A stretch of 64,000 nucleotides of DNA from Diplonema japonicum (lineage: Eukaryota; Euglenozoa; Diplonemea; Diplonemida; Diplonemidae): positions 1-64,000 of the forward strand of contig OZ025668.1 of NCBI GenBank assembly GCA_964019335.1. Direction: 5' to 3'. Below, in pieces: positions 34,701 to 45,242 of this stretch. Made by a program: the position numbers and the translations under genes. The notes beneath the pieces are model-generated. The model was not told where the DNA came from. It did no database searches and was given only the letters and a program-made list of their open reading frames with translations. Position 1 is the stretch's first letter, and each line of letters begins with the position of its first letter.

Positions 34701-35480
34701 TTCTTCATCTTCTATCTCTCATCAACTACAAGGGTACAAAAAAAAAAAAAAAAAAAAAAAAAAAAACGAATCTCCAATTAAACATAGCCAAATAGCTATA
34801 GTGAAGTACAAATTTAGTGGGCCAAAAACAGAACGAAAGAAGGGCACCACACCTGAGGATGCCCTTGTGTATTTAAAAAAAACTTTAAAAACTCTGTGTT
34901 TTCCTCCCCCCCCCCTTATTCTTCTTCTCCTTTTCTTTTCTTTGTTAGCTTACCAAGTGTATTCTAGCAACTGAGGGGAACCGCGGATTATGTTTTTCAT
35001 GTTTTCGGTACCTAACAAAAAAAAAAGCCGGTAATTCTTCAAAAAAAAAAAGAAAAAGGATTACAACGATTTAAGAAATCGAAAGGAAAAAAAACTAGAA
35101 GAACCCGAGACTGGGGGAGTTAACAGATTAAAAAAAAAAAAAGGAAAGGAGAAAAAAAAAAGCCCAAGGTGCCAACTGACACAATGCGCGTTCAAATGAG
35201 GAAAAAGAAATAAAATTAAATAAACAAGGAGGGCGAAACGTAAGCTTTGGCAGTACCAGGTCACCAACGACGCGACTCAGCAGATAAAAAAGAGGAAAAA
35301 AAATGGGGGGGAAGGGGGAAGGAAATCTTAGAAAAGGGGCCTCTGTGCTGTGCACATATGAAAAAAAAAAAAAAAATCTTTCTCTTGTTTCGGCGGAGCA
35401 CTTCCCTGCGGGGTCATTAACTCCACCTCCTTTGCATAGTGCACGGGAATTCTTAAAAAAAAATTATATATAAGAGTTAA

Positions 35481-35742
35481 AGGAGGCCGGTGCTGGCGGC
35501 GCCCTGCACAAAAACTGTCTACTTGATTACAGGGGTGCACCTCGGCCTAGCTGTAGCTTCTTCTGCGTTCCGCGTCGTGTCTTTAATGCGTGCGGTGTGC
35601 AGATCAACCCTATGTCCCGGGTAACCAAGATTCTGCGCTAATGCAGTTTGCTGCCTGTTCCGCTCTTCCACTCAGGCGCTACCGGTGATGATAGCGAACA
35701 CATCTATGTACTTATATTTCCATGTTATCACCCCACCATCTT
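35481..35742 (-). repeat. SL-associated repeat, copy without the SL
   Basis: Shares TACTTGATTACAGGGG, GCACCTCGGCC, GGGTAACCAAGATTCTGCGC, GCAGTTTGCTGCCTGTTC and CCATGTTATC (plus strand) with the full copies. It ends at CACCATC, where the SL should begin. Its left end (AAAGGAGGCC) matches the truncated copy near 1916. Confidence 0.65.
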
Positions 35743-36790
35743 TTTATAAAAAAGAAAAATATAAAAATAAAAAATAAAAAAAGGTTTACCCGGAACGAAC
35801 AGCCTCAGTCCCTTATGCGGTGTCACAAAAAAAAAAAGGTTTTTGTTATTTAAGCAGGTATGAAAAAAAAAAAGGAAAAAAGCAAAGAAAAGTAAAGAAA
35901 AAAGAAAAAGAAACATATCTAACCGTTTATACCTCCGCCGGAGAGTTCGATAGAAGACCACATTATTGAACAAGCTCACTCGCACAAACGTAAAGAAAGA
36001 GCGCAAGCTGGTGCGAAAAAAACGTATCTTTTTTGACGCGGGGGGGGAGGGGGGTTCACAGCAGTTATCTTCTTGAATGAAACGGTATTTTTCTTTTTTT
36101 TTTTCTCTTCTTTTTTCTTTCTTTTCTTTCGCTCTCCTTTTTCTTTTCTTTGCCCCCTTCTTCTTTTTTTTCTCTTTATCTATTTCTTTTTTTTTTGCAA
36201 TTTACTATATTCTTTGTTGTTGAAAAATTACCAACCATAAGAATGATGGAGGGAATGGGAGGGATGAGAGAGGAGAAAAGGGAGAAGGAAGAAAAAAACA
36301 ATAGACCGTTATCCTAACGTCGGCTATGTAACTCTCTTTCTCCCAAAACAAAAGGTTCTTCTTTAAGAAATTCTAACATCCCCCCTTTAAAAAAAAGCAA
36401 ATAAACTGGGAATTAATATTGTCTCCGCGTGCCGCCGGTGGGGGGGAAAAAAAAGAAGAAGAAGAAGAAAACAAAAACAAAAAAAAAGAGAAGAAAAAAA
36501 AAGAGGAAGAAAAGATTTGGAAGAAAAAGAAAATGTTTAAAAAAACACCTTCCTTTCTCTTCTCTTCTTTTTTTTTTTTTTTTAAAATTTTGTTTTCCCT
36601 TTTTTTTTTCTCGTTTTTCTTTTTTTTTTTTTTTTTTCCCCTCTTCTTTTTGACACACAATGTGCTGAAGGCTCATTTAAAGGGTAAAAGAAAAAGGAAA
36701 AAAAAAAGGAAAAAAAAAAACGCGCATTGCGCACACGAAGGCTATTGGTGTGTGTGGATCTTTTTTTCTTATAAATAGCTATTTATTATG

Positions 36791-36966
36791 TGAAAATAAG
36801 ATAGCATTATTTCACGCGTGGTGGCAGGGGGTTTAACGAGTAGGGATCTTAGTTCACGAACCCGTGAAATGAACTAATATCCTGTTTACTTCACTCGCTG
36901 CGCTCGTGAAGTAAAAAGCTACGAGTTAAACCTGCCACCACAAGTGGAATAATGCTCTTATTTTCA
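36791..36966. repeat. Fold-back (palindromic) element
   Basis: The arms 36791-36842 and 36919-36966 are inverted copies (TGAAAATAAGA..GCATTATT..GTGGTGGCAGG..TTTAAC..CGAGTAG). The central ~75 nt contain two further hairpins, one being ACTTCACTCGCTGCGCTCGTGAAGT-like. The 176-bp unit resembles a fold-back transposable element or MITE. Confidence 0.75.
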
Positions 36967-36990
36967 CTAATAGGTTGTTTTATTTAACAA

Positions 36991-37635
36991 GAGCCGGGTT
37001 TGAAAAGGTGGGAGGTTACAGGGTTACAACAGGTGAAAAGTGGGATTTGGGTTACCAGCGTGTCGTCGCTAAATTTCAGTTGTGCGACTCTGTCCTCATC
37101 CCGCTTGCAAACATGCAAGCTGCATATGCCTCACACCTCATTGCCTTCTTCAAAGCGCTTCAAAAGAAGTGCAATCCTGGGAAAGCTCTGCATCTTTTAC
37201 CAAAGTTTCGTTGGATGATGGCGTTGATCTTGCTGTAACTTGCCCAAATTGTCCTTCATATCTTGGAAATACAATACCAACTCGTCTTCGTCAGGCTTTT
37301 CGATCTTGTTGTTCTGAAGTTGTGAAAGGGCAAAAGCGGTGCCACTCTGCTTCGTAAGTGCTGGTGCTTTTCATGGCAAGCTGGCGTTCATGATCTTCGA
37401 CGCCTCTGCCTTTGCACCCTTCACCTTTTTGCCCATTGCCTTCGGCTTCCGTCCCATCGTAAAAATAGGTGAAATAGGTGAATTAGGCCCAGGAGTGAAA
37501 TAATGTTATATTATTTCACGCTCGAACATTTTTTCACTCCTGGGCCTAATTCAAGGTAAACTGGGAGTGAAAATAAAGCTGGGAGTGACATAATGTAAAA
37601 TCTTATTTTCACTCCCACCCTTGAAAACCCGGCTC
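36991..37635 (-). mobile_element. Inverted-repeat element with degenerate recombinase-like relic
   Basis: The ends GAGCCGGGTTTGAAAAGG (36991 onward) and its inverted partner ending at 37635 pair at 21 of 24 positions. Inside, on the minus strand, three frames together give a broken protein: an MGRKPKAMGKKVKGAKAEA basic start, STYEAEWHRFC, KIEKPDEDELVLYFQDMKDN, SKINAIIQRNFGKRC and RIALLLKRFEE. This succession resembles the N-terminal SAM-like domain of tyrosine recombinases (Crypton/phage-integrase type). At least three frameshifts and stops make it a pseudogene. The family call is an inference from pattern only, and the catalytic half is absent. Confidence 0.45.
37488..37617. repeat. Nested palindromes sharing an AGTGAAAATAA core
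   Basis: CCCAGGAGTGAAA (37488-37500) pairs with TTTCACTCCTGGG (37531-37543) and encloses a smaller hairpin at 37496-37520. TGGGAGTGAAAATAA (37562-37576) pairs perfectly with 37603-37617. The core recurs in the fold-back element at 36791. Confidence 0.75.
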
Positions 37636-37870
37636 GAGTTATATAAAAAAAAATAAAAAAATCTCCGTATCGACTTTGAAGCTCTTGGTCTGTATTCTTT
37701 CGGGATGTTGACTGCACAAACCCGAGTTGAGAAAAGTGACATGAAAAAAACCATAAGGCACGTTGCAGCGCTTCAGAAAATTCAGCCACCACTATATCAA
37801 GAGATCTTTCTGAGCCGGTGAAGCAACACGTGTGTAAGGAATAGTTACGCTTTGTATTCGGCTTTTTCTT

Positions 37871-37936
37871 CAGGAACTCCAGGGGAGGGGAGGGGAGGGG
37901 AGGGGAGGGGAGGGGAGGGGAGGGGAGGGGAGGGGT
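37871..37936. repeat. AGGGG pentanucleotide microsatellite
   Basis: About 13 perfect tandem copies of AGGGG. The G-rich plus strand could form G-quadruplex structures. Confidence 0.95.
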
Positions 37937-37949
37937 TACTCCTGTCCCT

Positions 37950-38087
37950 CTACATTCTGCACTGGGAGACAACAAGGCAGGGCAAGGAAAGGAAGAGGAG
38001 CAAAAGGCATTTTGTCAACTCTCTCATTTCTGCCCATGTCCTCTCCTTTGCTAGTGACAGTTCAAAGAGGTAGTCAGGGATGTTTTC
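37950..38087 (-). pseudogene. Exon-like fragment, unrecognised
   Basis: After a good acceptor (TTCTTTTCCACAG) the minus strand encodes ENIPDYLFELSLAKERTW and a Leu-rich continuation to a TAG at 37950. No upstream coding partner is visible before the A-runs, so this is probably a relic or a terminal exon whose 5' part is lost. Function unknown. Confidence 0.3.
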
Positions 38088-38651
38088 CTGTGGAAAAGAA
38101 GAGGGGGGGGAAAAGGCGTCCTGAGGGACACGCGCCTGTCTGTCATCTTCAAAAAAAAAAAAAAAAAAAAGTGCTAGAGAATGTTAAAAAAAGTAAAAAA
38201 GGAGATTACGGTCATGAAGAAAAAAAAAAAAAAAGAAAACAAGAACAAAAAATTCACTATGATGAGGGAGAAGTGTTTTAGAGCAACAGCCTATATACGA
38301 CCTATTATCATTTTTATTCCCCCTTCTTTATTCAAATCAACAAAACAAAAACGCGCCTTTCTTCCTCATTTCTTTTTGCCTGAAAGAGTTTCAAAAAGAA
38401 AACAGAAGGTGGGGGGGGGGGGGGGGGGGGTAATTGGATTCCAACTCATCGCTCTTCTTTTCTTCTTCTCTTTTTCCTTCGCACCGAGGGGCTGTAATGG
38501 TTTGCTTCTGTTATCACCAACGAATCATGATTTTGTGTTGAGATGGGAGGAAAAAAAAAAAGAAGAATGGAGGGTTTCTTCTTTTTTATTTTTCCCACTT
38601 TTTAATAATTCGAAGTACTCTACCCCTCCCTCCTCTTTCTCTGTTCTTTTT

Positions 38652-38851
38652 NNNNNNNNNNNNNNNNNNNNNNNNNNNNNNNNNNNNNNNNNNNNNNNNN
38701 NNNNNNNNNNNNNNNNNNNNNNNNNNNNNNNNNNNNNNNNNNNNNNNNNNNNNNNNNNNNNNNNNNNNNNNNNNNNNNNNNNNNNNNNNNNNNNNNNNNN
38801 NNNNNNNNNNNNNNNNNNNNNNNNNNNNNNNNNNNNNNNNNNNNNNNNNNN
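38652..38851. other. Assembly gap (200 N)
   Basis: Two hundred unknown bases. A round number suggests a scaffold gap of arbitrary size, so features on either side may not be truly adjacent. Confidence 1.
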
Positions 38852-38972
38852 GTTAATTTGAGTTTCTCAAATTAAAAAAAAAAAGTCGAAAAAAAAAAAA
38901 TCATAACAACTCTTTTTTTTTTTTTCTTTTTTTTTTTTTTCTTCCTTCTTTTTTTTTTTTTTCTTTTTTGAA

Positions 38973-39077
38973 AAGGCCAACCGAATACTCATTCATGACA
39001 CCGAGGAGTTCTACAACTGCTTCTGCAACTTGTGTAACAAAGATGATATGAACCTTCCCTTCCCACCCAACGAATGA
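38973..39077 (+). pseudogene. Short exon-like fragment on the plus strand
   Basis: Following a pyrimidine tract and AAAAG, the plus strand encodes ANRILIHDTEEFYNCF and a CNLCNKDDMN continuation up to a TGA at 39075. The composition is coding-like amid homopolymers. It lies 120 nt from the gap, so it may be the last exon of a gene lost in the gap, or a relic. It would be the only plus-strand coding piece in the window. Confidence 0.3.
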
Positions 39078-39905
39078 AGTTTCCGTCGTCCCAGGGGGAT
39101 GACGAGTATTGACTTTTGAATGTATTTTATTATTTTAAAATTTAATGAAAATATATTCGGCAGCCCTCATTCTTCTTCCAATCACAAAAAATCTTCCTAA
39201 AGGCAAGCTGACAAAGACGCCCAGCGACCCTTCGTTAAGGCTCGTTCTCTCTTTTCTTTTTTTTCCTTCTTTCTTTTTTCGAGAAAATAGTAGGTTCTTT
39301 TTTTTTTCTTTTTTTCTTTCTTTTTCTTCTTTTCATTCTCCTGGTTTTCTGCAAAAAAAAAAAATTATTTTTTATTTAGTATACTACGTACCGAAAAAGA
39401 GAAAAGGAAGGAAATAAAAAAAAAAAAGAAACACAGACCACGATGTGGGTGCTCGAAAGGGAAAGACAGGTGAGAAAGGTAAATAATAGAGGGGAGAGAG
39501 GGCTCAAGAAAAATAGAGAGAAAAAAATCGACTACTCGCATCGAGAGTATCATAAAGGAAGAAAACTCATCGCACTTTCACTTTTTCTTTTTTTTTTTTT
39601 TGTTTCAGGATTTTCTTTGCTTCATTTCTTTTTTCTTTTTTTTTTTCCCCCTTCTTTGTTCAACTTTAACTTTTTCTCCTCTCAATACAAAAAAAAAAAG
39701 AAATTCAATAATGATCAAAGTGCAAAATAAAGAAAAAAAAAAAGAGAAAGATAAAGGAGAAGAGAAAAAAAAGGGCCGCTGCCTTTCACACAGTACAAGC
39801 CACAAGCTATCAACAAATAAAAAAAAAGAATAAAGCTCATTCAGCTGTCTCGGTAATTGAGCAACGGGCAACCAAGGAGAGGAAAAAGGAGAAAGCCAAA
39901 GGTTG

Positions 39906-41051
39906 CTAATAATGGTGTACGCAGCTGGTGCAGGTGCTCTCGCATAATTCAGCGGCATGAGCCGGATAGTGGGAGAACCTGTAGTACCCCTCATCATTGA
40001 CAGCGAGAACTCTGCGGCCATTGGGCTCCCAGCCGGGGGGCAGCCATGCCTCCATCTCGTCCTCCTCCTTAGGCTGGCTGCCGCTGCGGTACAAGTGCAG
40101 TGCCTTGCACCTCCCCTTGCATGTCCCGTTGTAGAAGTCCTCACACTTCTGCAAGTGAAAGTGGAAAAGAACGTAAACCATACCTCGTGGTACCTCTTCA
40201 GGTCCGTGAGCCAGTCCTTCCCACACACCAGGCACCGCAGGGGATCCAGGTTTGAAGACTTCTTTTTCCCCTTCTTCATGAGCCGCCACTGGTTGTGCTT
40301 ACACGGCCTGTCCTTCCTTGCCTTCGAGGGGTCCTTCACAATTTCCTCCTTGTCCCTATCCTTATCATTCTCAGGGGAGCATGGTCCCGAGCAAGGGAGA
40401 GACGACACGCTGATGGTGATAGGGGTTAGGATACCTGGAGTGCTTGTCAAGGCAGAGCAGGCAGGAGTGCTCAGGGTAGAGGTGGGTGTGTTGGAGACGG
40501 CAGAGACGGCAGGTGTTGCATTGATGGCCGGGGTGCCTGAGGTCATTGCTGGGGTGACGCTGAGGGTCGAACATGTAGGAGTTGCGGTGATGAGTGACTG
40601 GGAGGGCGAACCTGGCGGCTGCAGGGCCATGGGTGTAAGGCTGCCTGAGAAGCTGGCTCGCATCGCCTGATGGTCAGGTGTGCTGAGGTCAGAGCTGCTT
40701 ATTGCCTGCTGGAAGTCAGACTCCGAACTCAGCACAGACAGCTTGCGTATGTCATCGCTCATGGCAGACACCAGAGAGCTGACACGCGTGATGTGGCACT
40801 TGGCAGGCAGCGGCAAGAGCTCAGCGTCATGCTGCTGCGGCTGCTCGCTGGCTCCAGAAGGCGAAGCTGGGCACGAGGCCACACTTACCGCCATCGGTAA
40901 ATCATAAAAGTGCTGCGGATGGTAGAGCTGTGGGTGGAGCTGCGGTACCTGCTGGCTCTGAAAGATTGGGTTGTGGGGGACTTGGTTCTGAGGGACCTGG
41001 CCCTGGACTTGGGGTATCATATTTATTTGTTGTGCTTACCTTTGTTGTCAT
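39906..41051 (-). CDS. Ser/Thr/Pro-rich CCCH-type zinc-finger protein
   Basis: Two introns (41003-41039 and 40149-40183) give 357 residues. The first joins a tiny exon, MTTK, directly after a TTCACAG acceptor; the alternative start is the ATG at 41020. The N-terminal two-thirds are low-complexity Gln/Pro then Ser/Thr/Pro (repeats of ATP, STP). The C-terminal part has CKHNQWRLMKKG, a CLVCGKDW pair and KCEDFYNGTCKGRCKALH, a C-x7-C-x3-C-x3-H finger. The KHNxW plus CxxC plus CCCH arrangement resembles euglenozoan RNA-binding proteins. Post-transcriptional regulation is inferred. Confidence 0.8.
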
Positions 41052-41370
41052 ACACTGTGAATGCTAACTATAATATTAAACTTCTCTTTTTCTTTTTTTC
41101 TTTGAGGGCCTTGCCACAAACTAGAACACATAAGTTGCGGACATGTATGATGACGCCACAGTGAAGGAGACAACACAATACAAGCCGTCCATGTGGTACG
41201 TTTTGTTCTCTTCGCGTGCACACACGGCTTTGAAGGACTGCTGATCGGAAGCACACTCCATGCGTGCAATGGAAAGACGGAGGTACACTTATGACACGAA
41301 ACATGATTTCGGAACAGAGGGACGGAACTAGGGTGCCTTGAGGCAACATGACGACCATCGGCGGACCTAG

Positions 41371-43270
41371 CTAGCCCATGATGGTCTGCTGGAACAGTAA
41401 TCCGACCTGTGGGTGCATGGTGTGGGGTGCATGGTGAATCTTCTTATCCATACCGTTGTCAAGCCGTAGATGAGGATGAATGCCTTGCCAATGACGTCTA
41501 AGGTGTCAATTCTGCAAAGGTGGTACGCTGTACGGAAATACATACTTGCTGCCTTCGCTCTTCTTGATCCAGAAGTGGATTGACAGGGGGAGGAAGTAGA
41601 TCCAGACAAGCCCGCACACACCACCCCCAATGGAGCAGATAGACCCTACCCCGATTCCAAAGGCAGCTGGCAGGGTAGCAATGATGATAATGAAGAAGCC
41701 AGATACCTATTGTGGTGGAATAAGTGCAATGATTGCATACCGCGGAGAACAGAGCACCTTGTTGATTAAAGAAGATCTTCACTTGAGACCTGCAGATGAA
41801 CACCAGCAACGGGTACACCATGCAGTTCTGCATCACAACGCAGATCCTCGCGACCAAAGCGTAGTAGTCATCATGAGGGAACATGTCGCTGTCGAGGAAG
41901 TTCTGGCTGACATTGCAGTAGCGGTAGCCCAGAAGGCTGGTGAGACCGGGCATGAGATAGCACAGGGCCGTGCCCGAGTAGCCGAGAATCATGTCGCGGC
42001 CTTCAGAAGCCTTGTTGGAGGCGGTGCTCAGGATGGGGCAGATCAGGTTGTGCAAGAAAAACGACAGGCACAAAACAGCCGCGAACTTCGGCCACGTGCT
42101 AGAGTACATCGAAAGGTTGTCAACACCCTCGTCTTCGGATCCATCTGTTCCGCACGAGCGATCACCAATGTGGTTGATGGACTTGACAATGATGAACGAC
42201 ATGTTGAACAGCACAAAGAAGATGGCAAACGTTGACATCTTGAACAGGGGGTCCAAGTTCTTAATGAACGAAATCAAGAACTGCAACCCTGCAAGAAGAA
42301 AGGCCACGGTTGTCTTGTTGATCCAACCGGGAGCGCTGGGGGAGAAGCAGCCTGTGATGCTCTGTGTCGCGTAGATGTGGTAGCTCATGAGCGCAACCAC
42401 AAGCACCAGTGTGCTGGTCCATGTTGAGATGGCCTCCACAAGCGGGGACATCTGTTTGATGATCTTAAAGTAGTCCGACTCGCCCAAGTGTCGGGACTGC
42501 TTATATATCATTCTGCATGTGTAGAGAGAAACAAAGAACCCGCCGAAGAAGACCACCAAGCTCATCAAAAACCCCGCCTGAGCGAAGGCCCAAGGCAGCG
42601 ATAGCATTGTGCTACCGCACATTGTCGTCCAGATTGTGAATATGATAGACAGCGAGCCTCCGCCTCTTGCCGCGCCTTCCTCCAAGGGGTTCCTAAAAAA
42701 CGACGACAGCCACACAATCTGATATTGCACAGCGTCTTCCAAGCTGACGAATCCTTCATGGGCACCTATAGGCTGGTCAAGTAGATGGTCAAAAGCACCT
42801 GCCTGGCTCTCTGTTTCTCCGATCTGTCTGGCGTTCTTAACGATCGCCTCGTAGTATGCTTTTCTGTGGAACTGCGGATGGCTCCTTGACATTAGCATGG
42901 GTGTGGGGTCGTTCACACTCAAACTCGGATCAGGCCCTGGCGAAGGTGTCGGAGACGGGGCTGATTCTCTACCACCCTCCCTCCCGGGTGAGGATGGCGT
43001 GTTTTTCAAGGAACTGGTACTGGGCTGCTTTGTCAACACAACCTTTCCATGCAGAGCAGCATTCGGACTCTTTGTGAACCCGCCTGTAGGCGGACTTCGG
43101 CTATAACTGTACGACCCATAAGACCCGGCGCCCAGGCTACCAGAAGAAGGCATCCTGTTAGCATGCGGCACGGGTACAGGCATTCCTTTACTCCTCTCAC
43201 AAGGGGATGCAGGCGTCCCCGGACAGGAGTCCCCCCCTCCATTGTCGACTAACTTCGTTTTCTCGGACAT
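41371..43270 (-). CDS. Amino acid/auxin permease (AAAP) family transporter
   Basis: Four exons, 594 residues; introns 41707-41740, 41512-41545 and 41407-41453. A long Ser/Pro-rich cytoplasmic N-terminus (about 190 residues) precedes about 11 membrane segments. The first, IFTIWTTMCGSTMLSLPWAFAQAGF, carries the GxxMLSLPxAF signature of SLC32/36/38 proton- or sodium-coupled amino-acid transporters. Later segments include SFIKNLDPLFKMSTFAIFFV, AAVLCLSFFLHNLICPIL and FFIIIIATLPAAFGIGVG. The splicing restores the last two helices and a short tail ending QQTIMG. A lysosome/plasma-membrane amino-acid carrier is likely; the substrate is not readable. Confidence 0.88.
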
Positions 43271-43356
43271 CTATCTGTTGGTGGGTGGTGAAGCAAGGAA
43301 GGTTGAAAAAGCAAAAAAAGGAAAATGTACATTCTGTTCACGTGTAAGGATACTTT

Positions 43357-44221
43357 CTAAACCACTTTCAAGGTATCGGATGTCAAACCCTTGATGCCGA
43401 GAGAGGGGATTTGCACGAATATCTGTTGTTTAAAAATCGACTTATTGGCACGATGATACCTTTAGGTTGATGGACTTCACAACGCCCTTAGCCCCGTTGA
43501 GAGTCTTGTCCAGCGACATGCCGTGAATCTCGACCTCGGACCCTCGTTCTATGGGGGCGTCTGTGGGTGCCTTTAGGTTGTACAAGGGGATCATTTTGAT
43601 AGTAGAGTCTTCGAGTCGCACGACGACTGACTCCTGCGTGCTCTTGATGACACCTTTCTGACCGTTGAGGGACGTGTCGATAAGCATGTTGTGCACCTCC
43701 ACAGTAGTGCCTGGCTTATAGAGCGAAGAATGTTTCTTTTCACTGTCGTCATAAAGCGGAATTAAGTTGTTTGAATGCAGCGCGCGGTGCCCTGAAGGCA
43801 GGGACACAAACACTTTTGTTACAAACTCTAACACCTTCCCACGCTTGTCATTCGCCGCCTTGTCCAAAGTCATCCCCACGACCTGGACCGCGTCACCTAC
43901 CTCTAAGCACTGCTTGTTCGCCACACTCCTAATGTTTGCCACCGCTATGTGTCGTATCCCACCCTCATCCAATTTCAGTACCACCTCGTCTTGCCGGCCA
44001 ACTACCTTCCCGACCTCACCATTCAGCGCCGTATCTACAAGCATCCCATGCACCTCAACCTCCGCCCCCTTTGCGAACACAGCCTTCTTCTTCTCCACCA
44101 CTTCTTGGAAGTGCCTTAGCAAAAACGTCGACACGTCGTCAGGTTGCTCTTTCAGCAGCTTTGACACCGCCTCGTCTATGAGGTCGGGGACTCCCTTCGC
44201 CCTTAGGTACTCCACAGCCAT
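43357..44221 (-). CDS. RIIa-domain protein with four KOW-like repeats
   Basis: Two exons, 275 residues; intron 43423-43459. Residues about 2-40 (AVEYLRAKGVPDLIDEAVSKLL) match the RIIa/DPY-30 dimerisation-docking helix pair, common in flagellar radial-spoke and PKA-anchoring proteins. Four repeats follow of the form VEVHGM[L/S]xDxxLNGxxGxV...VxLxxxxIxxIxxxNL, resembling KOW/SH3-like barrels. Splicing completes the fourth repeat and ends in LKVV. A flagellar scaffold role is inferred from the RIIa motif. The start ATG at 44221 is chosen because the RIIa helix begins there and an ACAGAG acceptor precedes it. Confidence 0.8.
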
Positions 44222-44507
44222 ACTCCTCTGTGTTGTCGTAGGGGGCTTACATAGCAATAATAAATGGTTCTTTGTACGTATTCTTCTAAAAGGAAGAAGA
44301 AGAATAGAACTACACTGAAAAGGAAATCAAGAACGGAGAAAGCACAAAGAAACAGGGTACAGGGGAGAGCTATGCCGTGGCCAACGCGGCATGGAGAAGA
44401 TCTTCTACAATCAAGGAGACGGAAAGAAAATTGCGGAATATGTTTTTATCAAATAAGGAGATACTCACTCGCAGTACGTGGGGAGGAAGGTGTTGCATCA
44501 TGGGTGC

Positions 44508-45182
44508 TCACGGCTGGATCGACTTAGGGCCTATGGAGTCAGCGTTTGTGTAGATCTCCTGCATAGACCTGGTGAGGGAACCCTGGAGCTTCAAAGGGTG
44601 GTTGTAGAACAGGTACATGACGGACATCCAGATGAGGGAACCGAACAGTTTGTAGTTCTGCGCAGTCTGCTGAGGGCCGGGGACAAGGTCCATCTTCTCG
44701 GCTTGCAGCTTGGCAGTACCGAAAAGGATCCTGCTCAACAGGTATAAATTAATCTGCACCACAATGGGGTCGTTTGTCCCCCAAATAACAGACCCACCCA
44801 GCAGCCCTGCCACAGCGGAGTGCCAAGCCATGGCTTTCCCGCTCGCCCTCCTCAGAAGCGCCATCAAAATCTTAAAGATGAATGCAAACGACCCCAGGTT
44901 CTTCGCGTGCGACCACGAGTTATCCAACATTGTCTTGATCTTCTTCGGCCATGACTTCTCCTTCGAGAACAGAATAGCCATCACAAGTGAGTGTGCAAAC
45001 CTGATTCTCGCCCCGTAGAAGGCTCCATTCCTCGCGCCCTTCAGGATCTGGACGATGTCTGTCCAATCCCCAGATAAGACGGGCTCGAAGTCCAGTACTG
45101 GCAGTGGCTGCCTGTTCAGAGCACCATAAACCAGGACCCCCTTGAGGATGGTCTCCTTGTTCATCAAGACGTCGAGCGACAT
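44508..45182 (-). CDS. PMP24/PXMP4-like peroxisomal membrane protein
   Basis: Single exon, 224 residues from MSLDVLMN. The conserved blocks LKGARNGAFYGARIRFAHSL and GGSVIWGTNDPIVVQINLYL, followed by LSRILFG, match the peroxisomal PMP24/PXMP4 branch of the Tim17/Tim22/Tim23/Pmp24 superfamily. Four weakly hydrophobic Gly-rich segments are visible. Euglenozoans have peroxisomes or glycosomes, where the protein would be inserted. The exact transport role of the family is unsettled. The upstream extension (MPSLQLTTSLRST) is probably 5' leader. Confidence 0.85.
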   Translation of the reverse strand: MSLDVLMNKETILKGVLVYGALNRQPLPVLDFEPVLSGDWTDIVQILKGARNGAFYGARIRFAHSLVMAILFSKEKSWPKKIKTMLDNSWSHAKNLGSFAFIFKILMALLRRASGKAMAWHSAVAGLLGGSVIWGTNDPIVVQINLYLLSRILFGTAKLQAEKMDLVPGPQQTAQNYKLFGSLIWMSVMYLFYNHPLKLQGSLTRSMQEIYTNADSIGPKSIQP

Positions 45183-45242
45183 GGTTGATCTGAGTGATGT
45201 GGTTAGCTGCAAAGATGGCAAAGAACAATAATAACTTCTAAT

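Larger units (their letters stand above)
26942..39905. other. Gene-poor, homopolymer-rich block
   Basis: About 13 kb without a convincing intact gene. It consists of poly-A/poly-T, GA and CT tracts, with islands of higher complexity: an R2 repeat (29963), SL-associated repeats (30372, 35481), a TTAA-flanked element (30757-31798), fold-back and recombinase-relic elements (36791-37635), a pentanucleotide repeat, two short exon-like fragments and a 200-N gap. It separates the two dense clusters but does not switch coding strand. Confidence 0.75.

Noticed and set aside
27000-39600. Many short frames in homopolymer-rich DNA (Lys- or Phe-rich peptides)
   Set aside because: They are translations of A/T runs with no domain, no splice context and no coding composition.
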